Assembly (NCBI GenBank): GCA_013151865.1
Contig: JAADHN010000148.1
Span: forward strand, 1 to 36,540
Source: Kiritimatiellota bacterium
GTDB taxonomy: Bacteria > Verrucomicrobiota > Lentisphaeria > Oligosphaerales > JAADHN01
Length of the DNA: 36,540 nt
Direction of reading: 5' to 3'
Shown here: positions 25,423-33,355 of the stretch, in pieces
Layout: each line of letters begins with the position of its first letter
How positions within the stretch are numbered: position 1 is the stretch's first letter
Position numbers and translations under genes: made by a program
The notes under the pieces: model-generated
Database searches by the model: none
The model's input: only the letters and a program-made list of their open reading frames with translations
Told to the model about the DNA's origin: nothing

Positions 25423-26003
25423 AAAACTGGGTCCGAAACTTCCTGGCCGGGTTCGACACCCCCCTGAAACGGACCGTCGGGGCTGTGGGACTGGTTCTGG
25501 TCGTGTTGCTCGTGGCTCTGGCGGTCAGTTGGGCGGTCGCCCCCACGTGGCGGCACTACCTGCTTCGCCCGATCGACCTGCAAGTGGAACTCCCGCGCCC
25601 GCCGGTCCAGTCGGTCGGCTCCGGGACATCATCCGAAAACGTGGCCTTCGAGTCGCGCAGCCCCCGTCTTGCCGTGTTGCTCGCCGGGCAGTCGTTCTCC
25701 GAATCCGACCGGCCCGAATCGCTGGCGGAACTGGCGCACCGGGTCATGTCGGCAATCGAAAAGCACCCCGACATCACGGAGGTCAAGTACAAAACACAGC
25801 CGGGTACTCTGGGCGACAAGACGGGCCTGCGCATCGCGGGAGAACTCAAGCGCAAAGGGGTGCCGGGGCGCGTGCAGGGATTCGTCGCCGTGGAGGGGCC
25901 CAGAGCGTGGGAGGTGGTCGTGTTCTTCAGCGACAATGCCGGGGCCCGCGATGCGGACCGAGTTCTCGGGTCGTTGCGCTTCACCGCGGGAACGCAAGAC
26001 TGA
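25419..26003 (+). CDS. Single-pass membrane protein of unknown function
   Basis: I do not recognise this 194-residue protein. One strong membrane helix occupies about residues 20-43 (VGLVLVVLLVALAVSWAVAP) after a basic start, so most of it should be outside the cytoplasm. The outer domain has an ESRSPRLAVLLAGQSFSESDRPESL stretch in pieces and a compact alpha/beta look with EVKYKTQPGTL and a closing WEVVVFFSDNAG. It has no visible catalytic motif. The ATG overlaps the HAD gene stop by ATGA; an in-frame ATG at 25401 is an alternative. A hairpin directly after the stop could end the coupled trio. Confidence 0.7.
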   Translation: MKNWVRNFLAGFDTPLKRTVGAVGLVLVVLLVALAVSWAVAPTWRHYLLRPIDLQVELPRPPVQSVGSGTSSENVAFESRSPRLAVLLAGQSFSESDRPESLAELAHRVMSAIEKHPDITEVKYKTQPGTLGDKTGLRIAGELKRKGVPGRVQGFVAVEGPRAWEVVVFFSDNAGARDADRVLGSLRFTAGTQD

Positions 26004-26030
26004 TTTCGGGGGAGGAGAACCCGTCCGAAA
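26004..26030 (+). terminator. Hairpin at the end of the UXS-HAD-membrane protein transcript
   Basis: TTTCGGGGG (26004-26012) pairs with CCC and CCGAAA (26020-26022 and 26025-26030) around a two-base bulge and a 7-base loop. It begins at the first base after the stop codon. No T-tract follows. Confidence 0.4.
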
Positions 26031-26207
26031 AGCGCGGTCAATGCCGGTTCGCTTGGAAAAAACCACCCCGACAGCTCAAAATGGCGACGCAACTCCGTCA
26101 ACGAGATCGGGGAAACCGGCAGCAACGATCATCCGTCTCTTCCCACGCCAAGCAGTTGCCGCGGGGTGCTCCGTTTCACCGGGGAAACTCGGGGACATCG
26201 ACATACA

Positions 26208-26236
26208 TCCGGCGGGGGAGGGAACCACCGGCCGGA
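26208..26236 (-). terminator. Possible terminator hairpin after the roadblock gene
   Basis: TCCGGC and GCCGGA (6 bp) enclose a loop with partial further pairing just downstream of the roadblock stop on the minus strand. It lacks a T-tract. It faces the hairpin of the convergent plus-strand operon. Confidence 0.25.
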
Positions 26237-26240
26237 CTCC

Positions 26241-26714
26241 TCATTTCCCGGCGCCGAACAACGGCGCTCCCTGACGCAGGACAAACGTGTGCCCGGGAGG
26301 CGCCGTCTCCTCCTCCGACCGGGCCCGAACCCGGTCCAACACGGAGCGCATCGCCGCGGCCGCCGGCGAAGCGTAGAGTTTGACCAACCCCAGATTCGCG
26401 GATGTCCCGAAAATGACAAGCAGCAGGGACTGCTCGTCCACGGCACAGATCAGAATGCTGCGCCGGGTGCCCTGGTGCACGACGGAGCTGAATTCGTTTT
26501 CTCCCAAGAGTCCCGCCAGTTCCCGCGTAGCGGCAAAAACCCCGGCCCCGAGTGCGGACATCAGGTGCGGGTCCTGAGATTCGAGCCCCTCTTCCGCCAA
26601 GACGTGCCCGGCCTGGTCGCAGACCACGCAGGCATCCGCCTCGGAACGGTCCAGCAGCTCGAGCAGAATGCGGCGCATCCGCCGCACGTCCTTGGACCCC
26701 ATGCTATACGCCAT
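26241..26714 (-). CDS. Roadblock/LC7-domain protein (MglB-like)
   Basis: The 157-residue protein has the roadblock fold: a first helix (VRRMRRILLELLDRSEADACVVCD), the glycine-rich strand AGHVLAEEGLE, DPHLMSALGAGVFAATRELAGLLGENEF, and the paired strands ILICAVDEQSLLLVIF. MglB-type roadblock proteins form dimers that act as GTPase-activating or exchange partners of MglA-type small GTPases. The MglA-like gene lies 78 bases upstream on the same strand, so they likely form one functional pair. A C-terminal tail of about 35 residues is added to the usual domain. The ATG at 26714 follows GAGGGG; ATG 26702 is also possible. Confidence 0.82.
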   Translation of the reverse strand: MAYSMGSKDVRRMRRILLELLDRSEADACVVCDQAGHVLAEEGLESQDPHLMSALGAGVFAATRELAGLLGENEFSSVVHQGTRRSILICAVDEQSLLLVIFGTSANLGLVKLYASPAAAAMRSVLDRVRARSEEETAPPGHTFVLRQGAPLFGAGK

Positions 26715-26792
26715 TGTTTCTTGCCCCTCTGACTCATTCCCGTTGTCGTCGTCGCTGTCGACAACCGTTGCGGACGCCCGGCGCCGGCAAGA

Positions 26793-27425
26793 CTATGCAA
26801 GGACGAGCCGGGCGTCCTCGACCTGCTTGCCGCTGTATTCCCGAATAAACTTGAGCAGCACCAACTTGGCAATCATGTTCAACGTCTCGAAAACGCCCCT
26901 TCCTTCCGTGGCCACTCCTTCGACGGCCGGACGCCGAACGCGCCGGTTGTTCAAGAGGAAATCCAGGTAATGCCGGGGAGCAACATTGGAAAGGTCGCGC
27001 TTGTTGTACTGAAAAACACACGGCAAAGCCTCGATATCGTCAGATTGCAAACGCAGGTTCTCTTCGAGATTCTTGAAGCTCTCGACGTTCTCGGGCATTT
27101 TGTCCCATTGGCTGTCCGCCACGAAAACCAGACCGTCCACTCCCCGCAGCACGAGACGCCGGGTCATGTTGTACATCACCTGGCCCGGTACGGTGTACAT
27201 CTGAAAACGGGTCTGAAAGCCCTCGACCGCATCCGCCACCAGCGGCATGAAGTCGAAGAAGAGCGTCCGATCCTGCGCGGTTGCCAACGAGGTCAGACTC
27301 CCCTTGCTGTCGTCGCTGACCATCCGATGGATCGTTTGCAGGTTGGTGGTCTTGCCGCAAAGGGCGGGACCGTAATAAACGATCTTCAATTGGATTTCGC
27401 GTGACTCATAATTCACGAAGGCCAT
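26793..27425 (-). CDS. mglA: MglA-like small Ras-superfamily GTPase
   Basis: The 210-residue protein has the P-loop GPALCGKT at residues 19-26, the MglA-type switch region with FDFMPL and TVPGQVMYN, where the Ras DTAGQ is replaced by TVPGQ, the FVADSQWDKMPEN stretch after G3, and NKRD as G4. MglA sets cell polarity and gliding direction in Myxococcus; related proteins in other phyla have polarity or signalling roles. It begins at ATG 27425 with GAGGAG 7-8 bases upstream; the open frame extends to 27680 but that lead is Arg-rich and unlike protein. A good promoter lies at 27532-27560. With the adjacent roadblock gene it forms an mglAB-like unit. Confidence 0.9.
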   Translation of the reverse strand: MAFVNYESREIQLKIVYYGPALCGKTTNLQTIHRMVSDDSKGSLTSLATAQDRTLFFDFMPLVADAVEGFQTRFQMYTVPGQVMYNMTRRLVLRGVDGLVFVADSQWDKMPENVESFKNLEENLRLQSDDIEALPCVFQYNKRDLSNVAPRHYLDFLLNNRRVRRPAVEGVATEGRGVFETLNMIAKLVLLKFIREYSGKQVEDARLVLA

Positions 27426-27531
27426 GAGCCTGCTCCTCGAGGAACGCCGTACGCCGACCGCCGCGCCGAAAGCCGCGCCCACCTCATGTTTCCCCCCGCG
27501 CAGTGACACACAGCCCCCGGCTTTGGAGAAA

Positions 27532-27560
27532 ACCATACCCTCCCTGGCGCCGAATTTCAA
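27532..27560 (-). promoter_or_regulatory. Candidate promoter of the mglA-roadblock pair
   Basis: On the minus strand TTGAAA (27560-27555, 5 of 6) is followed after exactly 17 bases by TATGGT (27537-27532, 4 of 6). It lies about 107 bases before the mglA ATG in the 258-base gap after the protease gene, so the pair can be transcribed apart from htpX. Confidence 0.45.
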
Positions 27561-27683
27561 TTCGATGTCCTGTAACCGCTTGAATCCGCGGTGAGTCCGG
27601 TGTGCGGCGGGATCAGCCGGACGCGCTGTCGCGCCCTCCCCGGCGCCCGCCTCGGAAGGACGGACCACACACCGCCGCACGGA

Positions 27684-28922
27684 TCAACGTTCCGCGCCGT
27701 CCGCCCTCGGCACTTCGTGCTCACGGTGACACTTCGGACAGCGCACGCGGGACGCCGTGAATTCCGGCGGCACTTTCAAACGGACACCGCACGGACAAGC
27801 AATGAAACCGTACCGGTTCAATCGCCACAGGGCGTCGGTGGTTTCCCGCACCCGGCGCACCTGCGATTCGCGCGCCTCCCCCCCTGCGGGCGGCGACGGT
27901 CGTGCCGGCACTTCCGCCGCATCGTCGGCGAGGGCCGTCCGGGGCAGTACGCCGGACCGATTCGTGACGCGCCGGTATGCCTCCTCGTAGTTCAAAAACC
28001 CCGCACCGCCGGCCATGCTGCGCAGAATGCGGACCCGCTCATCGATCGGTGGGTGGGTTGCTCTCAGGCTTGCGGCATTCAACTTGCCGCCACGCAGCGG
28101 ATTCACGATGTACATCGGCGCCGTGGCCCGGTTGGCGTGCTGCAGGGGGCGACTTGCCGCTCCGATTTTTTCCAGAGCCGAAGCCAACCCCTCGGGAAAC
28201 CGGGTGAACTGAGCGGCACACGCATCCGCAAGGTACTCGCGCCGCCGGGAAACGGCGAGGTAAATGAGCTGGGCAATCAACGGAGCCAGTATCGCCAGGA
28301 CCAGTGCGATGACGATCAGGACCAGTTGCGCCTGTCCGCTCTCTCGCGAGGTCCGACTGCGCCGACGCCCGCCCATGCTGCTGTAAAAGAAGACGCGCAA
28401 CAGAACATCCGCCAGCATCACGATCGACCCCATCATCACGCCGACCATAATCATCAACAACACGTCCCGATTGCGAACGTGCGCCATCTCGTGGGCAATC
28501 ACGCCTTGGAGTTCGTCTCGGTTGCACAAGTTCAGGAGGCCGCTGGTCACCGCTACAGCGGCGTGCTCGGGGTCCCGTCCCGTGGCAAATGCGTTCGGAG
28601 AAGGATCGTCGATGATATACACCGCGGGCATGCCCGGGAGGCCCGAGGCGATCTGCATCTCCTCGACCACGTTGTACAGCCGGGGGTGGTCCTTTTTCTC
28701 GATACGCCGTGCCCCGCTCACGGCCAGCATAATGTCGCCGCCGCCATAATAGCTGACAAGGCTGAGGATCAGCCACAGGATAAAGGCCGCCCCGAGCCCG
28801 ACAGGCCCCGCACCCGGCTGAAGCGCCTCGGCCCCGACGTAACCGAGCACGAACAGAAGCGCCGCCATGGCAACCACCATGCCAGCCGCTTTGTGCTTGT
28901 TGGCTCGAATCTGCTCCCACAT
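27684..28922 (-). CDS. HtpX-like M48 membrane metalloprotease with C-terminal zinc-ribbon
   Basis: The 412-residue protein has two N-terminal membrane segments (about residues 13-30 and 40-62) and the M48 zinc-protease signature HEMAH in GVIAHEMAHVRNRDVLL, with the third ligand in REYLADACAA. Further membrane segments follow the HEMAH helix. HtpX removes misfolded membrane proteins. The protein is about 120 residues longer than E. coli HtpX: after the protease (ending near SMAGGAGFLNYEEAYRR) come a disordered Pro/Arg-rich linker and a Cys4 unit, Cys376-x-Cys378 and Cys395-x2-Cys398 (CPCGVRLKVPP and RCPKCH), probably a zinc-ribbon. The ATG at 28922 follows GGGGGAG. It is 153 bases after the BatA-like gene. 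Confidence 0.9.
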   Translation of the reverse strand: MWEQIRANKHKAAGMVVAMAALLFVLGYVGAEALQPGAGPVGLGAAFILWLILSLVSYYGGGDIMLAVSGARRIEKKDHPRLYNVVEEMQIASGLPGMPAVYIIDDPSPNAFATGRDPEHAAVAVTSGLLNLCNRDELQGVIAHEMAHVRNRDVLLMIMVGVMMGSIVMLADVLLRVFFYSSMGGRRRSRTSRESGQAQLVLIVIALVLAILAPLIAQLIYLAVSRRREYLADACAAQFTRFPEGLASALEKIGAASRPLQHANRATAPMYIVNPLRGGKLNAASLRATHPPIDERVRILRSMAGGAGFLNYEEAYRRVTNRSGVLPRTALADDAAEVPARPSPPAGGEARESQVRRVRETTDALWRLNRYGFIACPCGVRLKVPPEFTASRVRCPKCHREHEVPRADGAER

Positions 28923-29075
28923 GGGATGGGTCTCCCCCGGGTCTTTTTGCTCGTCTCAAAACAATACCGGAGCGCAGGCGTATGCCCGGCCCCAACAGAA
29001 TCGTCCGATTCGCTCTGCGAAGCTCCGTTCAAGGGGCGACCCGGCAGCGCCCGAACATTTCTCGCCGCAACACGT

Positions 29076-31103
29076 TCAGTGCCCGGTCTTCCCGCCTCCG
29101 CCCGCGGCCCGCGGCAGTCCGGCAACAACCATCTCCAACAGAAAAAACACCGCCGCCGCCCATGCCAGGAGGCCTCGGAACTCCCTGCCGCGCCGTAGCG
29201 ACGCACTGCCGCGTGAGGCCTCACCCGAGACAGCCGTCCTCCCGCTCGGCGCGACGCCCGCGGCCCAGCGTGCCCGCAACACGTCGAGTTCGGCGCGGCG
29301 GACCGTCGACTCCAGCCGAGAGACATTGACTTCGAACGGGATCCCCTGGACCGAGAAGGCGCCCGGGCGATCAGTGTCGATTCTCGCGTCTTTCCTCCGG
29401 CCCGCCGGAGGCTGTTCGCCGAGCAGTGTGGACGGCAACGCTGCACGCGCACCGCACTCAAGCCGACGGATCCGGCTTCGCCCTTCTCCCGTCCCGTCGG
29501 CCAGCAGTTCCCGCAGAAACGGCAGGAACGAAGCGGACAAGGGAAAATCACTCCAGCCCGGCTCGAACGCGAACGCACTCACGAACAGACGCCCACGCCC
29601 CACGGCCGCTTCGACCAGGGCCGGGTCGCCCTGCTCGGTCTTGAGAATCACATGGACCCCGGGACCGGCCTTGAACCTGGCGTAGCGCCGGACCGCAAAA
29701 AGGAACAGGTCCGTCTGCCGCTCTCCCGAAAAAAGCCGCCCCACCGGGCTTTCGGGATCCACCCAGCCCAGCGTGAACGGCAATGCGTCCGCGCGACGGT
29801 GTTGACCGACTATACCGCGGAATTCCAGCGACGCCAGACCGGATGTCTGTAATACCTTGAACAGCAATGCAGTTCCGGCTCCGGGAGTGCAAAAGACCGT
29901 CCCGCCGTTATCGAGATACTGCCGCAACATTTGCAGCTCGGCTGTTTGAAAGCGTTCGAGCGCACCGAGCAAAAACACCGCGTCGGCGGCTTCCAGGTTC
30001 AGGGCGAAGAACTGGGACACGTCCACCGCCTCCACCTTGAATTCGGCAATCCCGCCCTCGGGGACCGCCTCGAGGGCTTTGCGCAAGAAAAACATTTCGG
30101 CGCGTTTGGCGGGTTCTGTCTCGAAGGGCGCGGCAATCAGAATGGGAACCGCGGGGACCGGACCGGACCAAAACACGAAACGGTCGTCCGGTGTATAGGC
30201 GTCCGGGTCGAGTGTCGCCGTACCCACCGTGCTGTCCGTTTTCGGCAATACAAAGGTCTTGCGCACCACGGCTCCGGGGGCGATCTCCGCACGCACACTC
30301 GACCGTGCACTGCCGATGCGCACCTCGACAGTTCGGGTCTCGACTTGAAAGCCGTAATTCTGCATCGACACCGTGACCCGCACTTTGCGGTGCCCGAGCA
30401 GTCGCGCCGTGGCCCGGAGCACCCCCACGTTGCGAGTGTAGTCCGGGTCCACGTTCACAAGGTCGAGTCCGATCCCTGGGCCGGGCGAACGCAAAGCCGC
30501 GTCCTGCCAATCCGTCTCCTGAAAATCGGAAAAGACAACCAGACGCCCTGCCGGGACGGCGCGGAGCATCGCGACGGCTTGCCCGAGCGCCGCGGCATGC
30601 CGCCCGCGCGACAATCCCGGCGCCAACTTGCTCAGCGCAGCCCGGAGCCCGGAGTGATCGGCCGACAGCGGGACGGTCTCCACGCTCCTGCCCTTGGAGG
30701 CAACCAGTCCCGCGGGTTGCCCCGGGTGCGTCCGAAGCCAGGATTCGATCCGCGCACGGGCCGTCGGTACGGCCCGTGCGACATTCATGCTCGCGGACAA
30801 GTCCAGCAAGAAAACCGTCGGGACGGCGCCGGCGCCACTCCCCCCGCCGGCCCCGCGGAAGCGCCAGACGGGACGCGCAAACGCCAAGATGAGAGCCGCC
30901 ATGAACAAGAGACGCAGCAGCAGCAGGAAGAGGTCGCGCAATCGCCGGCGCCCGCCTTCCTGCGGCAGGCCGGCGGGCCGAATGAAACGGACCGACGGAA
31001 ACACCCGCTCCAAAGGACGCTCCCGCTCCATCAGGTGCAGCGCCACGGGAACGGCAAGGCCCGCCAACGCCAGAAGAAACCATGGATGGACGAAGGACAG
31101 CAT
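29076..31103 (-). CDS. BatA-like VWA-domain membrane protein
   Basis: The 675-residue protein opens with the aerotolerance-regulator N-terminal domain (FVHPWFLLALAGLAVPVALHLMERERP, then a second membrane helix about residues 58-75). A von Willebrand A-like domain follows with the metal-site sequence FLLDLSASM. A long beta-rich extracytoplasmic section and a glutamine-amidotransferase-like segment with VFLLGALERF follow. The last membrane helix is WAAAVFFLLEMVVAG near the C-terminus. Such proteins accompany MoxR ATPases and DUF58 proteins and are thought to take part in assembly or quality control of envelope complexes. The start ATG overlaps the DUF58 stop as TGATG, so translation is coupled. 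Confidence 0.85.
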   Translation of the reverse strand: MLSFVHPWFLLALAGLAVPVALHLMERERPLERVFPSVRFIRPAGLPQEGGRRRLRDLFLLLLRLLFMAALILAFARPVWRFRGAGGGSGAGAVPTVFLLDLSASMNVARAVPTARARIESWLRTHPGQPAGLVASKGRSVETVPLSADHSGLRAALSKLAPGLSRGRHAAALGQAVAMLRAVPAGRLVVFSDFQETDWQDAALRSPGPGIGLDLVNVDPDYTRNVGVLRATARLLGHRKVRVTVSMQNYGFQVETRTVEVRIGSARSSVRAEIAPGAVVRKTFVLPKTDSTVGTATLDPDAYTPDDRFVFWSGPVPAVPILIAAPFETEPAKRAEMFFLRKALEAVPEGGIAEFKVEAVDVSQFFALNLEAADAVFLLGALERFQTAELQMLRQYLDNGGTVFCTPGAGTALLFKVLQTSGLASLEFRGIVGQHRRADALPFTLGWVDPESPVGRLFSGERQTDLFLFAVRRYARFKAGPGVHVILKTEQGDPALVEAAVGRGRLFVSAFAFEPGWSDFPLSASFLPFLRELLADGTGEGRSRIRRLECGARAALPSTLLGEQPPAGRRKDARIDTDRPGAFSVQGIPFEVNVSRLESTVRRAELDVLRARWAAGVAPSGRTAVSGEASRGSASLRRGREFRGLLAWAAAVFFLLEMVVAGLPRAAGGGGKTGH

Positions 31104-32008
31104 CAGTGCCGCGTCCCCCTCCGATGCAGGTATGCGGCCAGAAGGCGCCCGAGGTTGTCCGTCGTGCAAGCCTGCAAGTAGTCCGCGCCTTGTTCGAGGG
31201 CCGCCAGCCGGAGTCGCCCGGAAAAACGCTCCATGTCCCGCCGGTAGGAGTCGGCCACCACTTCGGGGGCCGTCACCACCTCAACGCCGTCCTCGGCATC
31301 GTGGAACTTGATCGACCCGGAGAAAGGAAAATCCAGTTCGTCCGGGTCCAGGACCTGAACCACAACGCACTCGTGCCCGGCAAACCGGAAACGGCGCAGC
31401 CATTGCGCCAGCTTTTCTTCGGCCCCCAAAAAGTCGGATACCAGCACAATCACCCCGCGACGCCGCAGATCTTCGGCCACCTGCCCCAGCACCACGTCGT
31501 GCCGAGCGCATCCGGCAGCGCGCACCCGCGCAATCTCCACCAGCACCCGATGCAAGTGACCAGTGCGGGTCCCCGGTCGGACCGCCGAAGTCAGCCCCTC
31601 GTTGTACGCGTAAAACCCCACCCGATCCCCCTGGCGCCGGGAAACATACGCCAGGCACGCCACCAGCATGGACGCATAACGTAACTTGGTGCAGGGCGCG
31701 CGGTCCCCGCGGTACGACATCGAGGCACTCGCATCCAGGACGAAACAACAATTCATGTTCGTCTCTTCCTGGAACAGTTTGATGTAGTAACGATCCCTGC
31801 GGGCGAACGCCTTCCAATCCAGGTACTTGAGGTCATCACCGGGCACGTAGTCCCGGTATTGGAAAAACTCGCTGCCATAGCCCTGGAGCAAACTGCGGTG
31901 CAAACCGGACAGCACCCCGTCGACAACCGTGCGCGCCAAAAGCGCATAATTGTCGATCCGTGCCAAAACAGCCGGTGACAACAACTCGATGATGTCGGCG
32001 TCGGGCAT
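31103..32008 (-). CDS. DUF58 family protein
   Basis: The 301-residue soluble protein carries the DUF58 domain: RSLLQGYGSEFFQYRDYVPGDDL in pieces, LDWKAFARRD, and a VWA-like metal site DASASMS. Its partners in bacteria are MoxR AAA+ ATPases and BatA-like proteins, as seen here. This is the short form without the two N-terminal membrane helices of larger members. The start is at 32008; the leader from the MoxR stop (32153) is about 144 bases and contains two hairpins. Its TGA overlaps the start of the BatA-like gene. The family probably acts as a substrate adaptor for the ATPase. Confidence 0.9.
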   Translation of the reverse strand: MPDADIIELLSPAVLARIDNYALLARTVVDGVLSGLHRSLLQGYGSEFFQYRDYVPGDDLKYLDWKAFARRDRYYIKLFQEETNMNCCFVLDASASMSYRGDRAPCTKLRYASMLVACLAYVSRRQGDRVGFYAYNEGLTSAVRPGTRTGHLHRVLVEIARVRAAGCARHDVVLGQVAEDLRRRGVIVLVSDFLGAEEKLAQWLRRFRFAGHECVVVQVLDPDELDFPFSGSIKFHDAEDGVEVVTAPEVVADSYRRDMERFSGRLRLAALEQGADYLQACTTDNLGRLLAAYLHRRGTRH

Positions 32009-32081
32009 TGGGTCCGATCCAGTCCCCGCGGTCCCCGAGCGGCCGCCGGCGGGAGGCCGGCACGAGCCGGGAACAAAGCGG

Positions 32082-32100
32082 AGTGAAACACATTTTCACT
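32082..32100 (-). other. Perfect 7-bp hairpin in the moxR-DUF58 spacer
   Basis: AGTGAAA and TTTCACT frame a 5-base loop. It lies about 75 bases before the DUF58 start. It may be a processing site or attenuator; no T-tract follows on the minus strand. Confidence 0.4.
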
Positions 32101-32132
32101 GGGAGTCGGCAGCAGCGACACCGTCCGACGAG

Positions 32133-32149
32133 GCCGGCGCCGCGCCGGC
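32133..32149 (-). other. GC-rich 8-bp palindrome just after the moxR stop
   Basis: GCCGGCGC, one base, then GCGCCGGC gives an almost perfect dyad, 4 bases beyond the MoxR stop. It could end or shape the transcript or be a dyad-binding site. Confidence 0.4.
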
Positions 32150-32152
32150 CGG

Positions 32153-33148
32153 CTATTCCGGAACGGCAGCCAGAAGTTCGCGGATGATGTCTTCGGAAGT
32201 CACCCCTTCGGCGTCCGCCCGGAAGTTCGTAATGATCCGGTGGCGCATGACCGGCGCCGCCAAGGCGCGGACATCCTCAATGGCCACGTTGAGCCTTCCG
32301 TTCAGCAGGGCCCGGGCTTTACCGCCCAGAATCAGGGCCTGCGACGCACGTGAACCCGCCCCCCACTTGACCTTCTCCGTGACGATCTCCGGGGCGGCGG
32401 AACTCCCCGGACGACTCGCCGCCACCAAACGCACCGCGTACGAAACCACATTTTCCGAAACGGGTACCTCCCGCACGAGTCGTTGGAGTTCGAGAATCTC
32501 CTCGACGGCAAACACCGGGCGCAGGTCCGCACCTTCGGGCGCCGTCGTGGCCGTGACCATGCGAACCTCGTCCGCTTCGGAGAGGTAGTCGATGACAATG
32601 TTCAGCAGAAACCGGTCAAGCTGCGCCTCGGGCAGTGGGTACGTGCCCTCGAGTTCGATCGGGTTTTGGGTCGCCAGCACAAAAAACGGCGGGGCCAACG
32701 GGTACGTCTTCCCGCCGACCGTCACATGACGTTCCTCCATGGCCTCGAGCAGGGCGGCCTGGGTCTTCGGCGGCGTTCGGTTGATCTCGTCCGCCAGCAG
32801 AATATTGGCGAACACCGGCCCCTGGACGAACCGGAACTGCCGTCGCCCCGTGCCCGGATCTTCTTCCATGACTTCCGCGCCGAAGATGTCTGCGGGCATC
32901 AGGTCCGGAGTAAACTGTATCCGCTTGAAACTCAACGAGAACAATTGGGCTATGCTCTTGACCAACAAAGTCTTGCCCAGTCCGGGGACCCCTACGATCA
33001 GGCAATGCCCGCCCGAGAGCAGGGCGAGCACGATCTGTTCGACCACTGTGTCCTGGCCGTAGAAGACTTTGCGGAGTTCGCGATCAAGAGCCGCTCTGGC
33101 CTCTTGCACTTTTGCGGTCACACGGTTCTCGACAAGGGTGGAACTCAT
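32153..33148 (-). CDS. MoxR-family AAA+ ATPase
   Basis: The 331-residue protein has Walker A GVPGLGKT, Walker B ILLADEINRTPPKTQAALLEAMEE in pieces, the sensor-1 stretch FFVLATQNPIE, and GTYPLPEAQLDRFLL, the MoxR signature, plus the C-terminal lid helix domain. MoxR ATPases act as chaperones that insert metal cofactors or mature envelope complexes with DUF58 and BatA partners, all present here in order. The ATG at 33148 lies after AGGA; the open frame continues far upstream but is Pro/Arg-rich. A candidate promoter is at 33220-33249. The gene lies about 205 bases after the DUF4091 gene. Confidence 0.95.
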   Translation of the reverse strand: MSSTLVENRVTAKVQEARAALDRELRKVFYGQDTVVEQIVLALLSGGHCLIVGVPGLGKTLLVKSIAQLFSLSFKRIQFTPDLMPADIFGAEVMEEDPGTGRRQFRFVQGPVFANILLADEINRTPPKTQAALLEAMEERHVTVGGKTYPLAPPFFVLATQNPIELEGTYPLPEAQLDRFLLNIVIDYLSEADEVRMVTATTAPEGADLRPVFAVEEILELQRLVREVPVSENVVSYAVRLVAASRPGSSAAPEIVTEKVKWGAGSRASQALILGGKARALLNGRLNVAIEDVRALAAPVMRHRIITNFRADAEGVTSEDIIRELLAAVPE

Positions 33149-33219
33149 GGGCGCTACGTCCTGCGGGGTGTGTTGCGGCAGTCGGGTCCGCGGCGGGGAT
33201 ACCGTTCGGCGGAAAACGT

Positions 33220-33249
33220 CTAATCTGGCCCGGAATCCCTGGATTTCAA
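33220..33249 (-). promoter_or_regulatory. Candidate promoter for the moxR transcript
   Basis: On the minus strand TTGAAA (33249-33244, 5 of 6) is followed after 18 bases by GATTAG (33225-33220, 3 of 6). It is about 72 bases before the ATG. The -10 is poor. Confidence 0.3.
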
Positions 33250-33336
33250 GCGCCGGACCGCCGTGCTGAATGCAGAACGCCGAACCGGTTGGCCTGGCCC
33301 ATCCTCCGAACTGCGGGAGAGACGACCCCGACTGAC

Positions 33337-33355
33337 GCGGCAACGAAGCCGCCGC
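33337..33355 (-). terminator. Hairpin with UUCG-containing loop after the DUF4091 gene
   Basis: GCGGCGG and TTGCCGC pair (five Watson-Crick and two G-U pairs) around CTTCG, a stable UUCG-type loop. It starts at the last base of the stop codon. It has no T-tract. Confidence 0.35.

Noticed and set aside
27602-27680. GTGCGGCGG and CCGCCGCAC inverted copies after the HtpX-like gene
   Set aside because: The copies are 61 bases apart in very GC-rich DNA, where such 9-base matches arise easily.
27591-29198. Plus-strand 535-codon frame opposite the HtpX-like gene
   Set aside because: It is the mirror of a gene with HEMAH and membrane helices; its translation is rich in Arg, His and Gln without domains.
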